From: an uncultured bacterium
Lineage (GTDB): Bacteria; Bacillota; Clostridia; TANB77; CAG-508
Assembly: GCA_905215845.1 (NCBI GenBank)
Contig: CAJMRU010000082.1
Location: 1-5,304, forward strand
Reading direction: 5' to 3'
DNA: 5,304 nt
Shown here in pieces: positions 5,295 to 5,304 of this stretch. How positions within the stretch are numbered: position 1 is the first letter of the stretch; each line of letters starts with the position of its first letter. The position numbers were made by a program, and so were the translations under genes. The notes under the pieces were generated by a model, which was given only the letters and a program-made list of their open reading frames with translations, searched no databases and was not told the DNA's origin.

Positions 5295-5304
5295 ATTTTG
5301 TTTT

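Overview
This strongly AT-rich window looks like chromosomal DNA from a low-GC Firmicute, most likely an uncultured or gut-type member of the Clostridia. The evidence is A/T-ending codons, AGGAGG-type ribosome binding sites, consensus sigma-A promoters, and an RNase III gene followed by an Elp3-like radical SAM gene, a pairing common in clostridial genomes. I see no insertion sequence, phage gene, CRISPR array, tRNA or rRNA.

Layout. (1) Positions 49-714, minus strand: a multi-pass membrane protein of the CmpB-type putative ABC-transporter family (DUF1113-like), with its own extended -10 promoter and a strong ribosome binding site. (2) Positions 769-819: a hairpin terminator that closes the next minus-strand operon. 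(3) Positions 818-3093, minus strand: a two-gene operon. The first gene encodes a membrane-anchored cell-wall hydrolase with G5, SH3-like and glucosaminidase domains. The second, 11 bases downstream, encodes a membrane-anchored exported protein of unknown function. A promoter close to consensus (TAGACA-17-TATAAT) drives them. (4) Positions about 3094-3336: a divergent control region holding back-to-back promoters and a large AT-rich inverted repeat between them. (5) Positions 3337-5112, plus strand: a two-gene operon of RNase III (rnc) and the radical SAM protein. (6) Positions 5113-5304: a gene-free tail with several overlapping stem-loops, ending in a long hairpin terminator.

How the genes work together. 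The minus-strand pair probably acts at the cell surface: the hydrolase should cut peptidoglycan glycan strands, and the co-transcribed unknown protein is anchored and exposed on the same side of the membrane. The plus-strand pair is RNA-centred: RNase III processes double-stranded RNA, and the radical SAM protein may modify RNA by analogy with Elp3. I see no direct link between the two operons beyond the shared divergent region.

Most notable observations. A perfect 17-base-pair inverted repeat with a 4-base loop lies inside the coding region of the unknown exported protein. The promoter positions argue that both divergent genes start at non-ATG codons (GTG at 3093, TTG at 3337). The 3' tail after the radical SAM gene can form mutually exclusive hairpins. 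No clearly new multi-gene system is evident.
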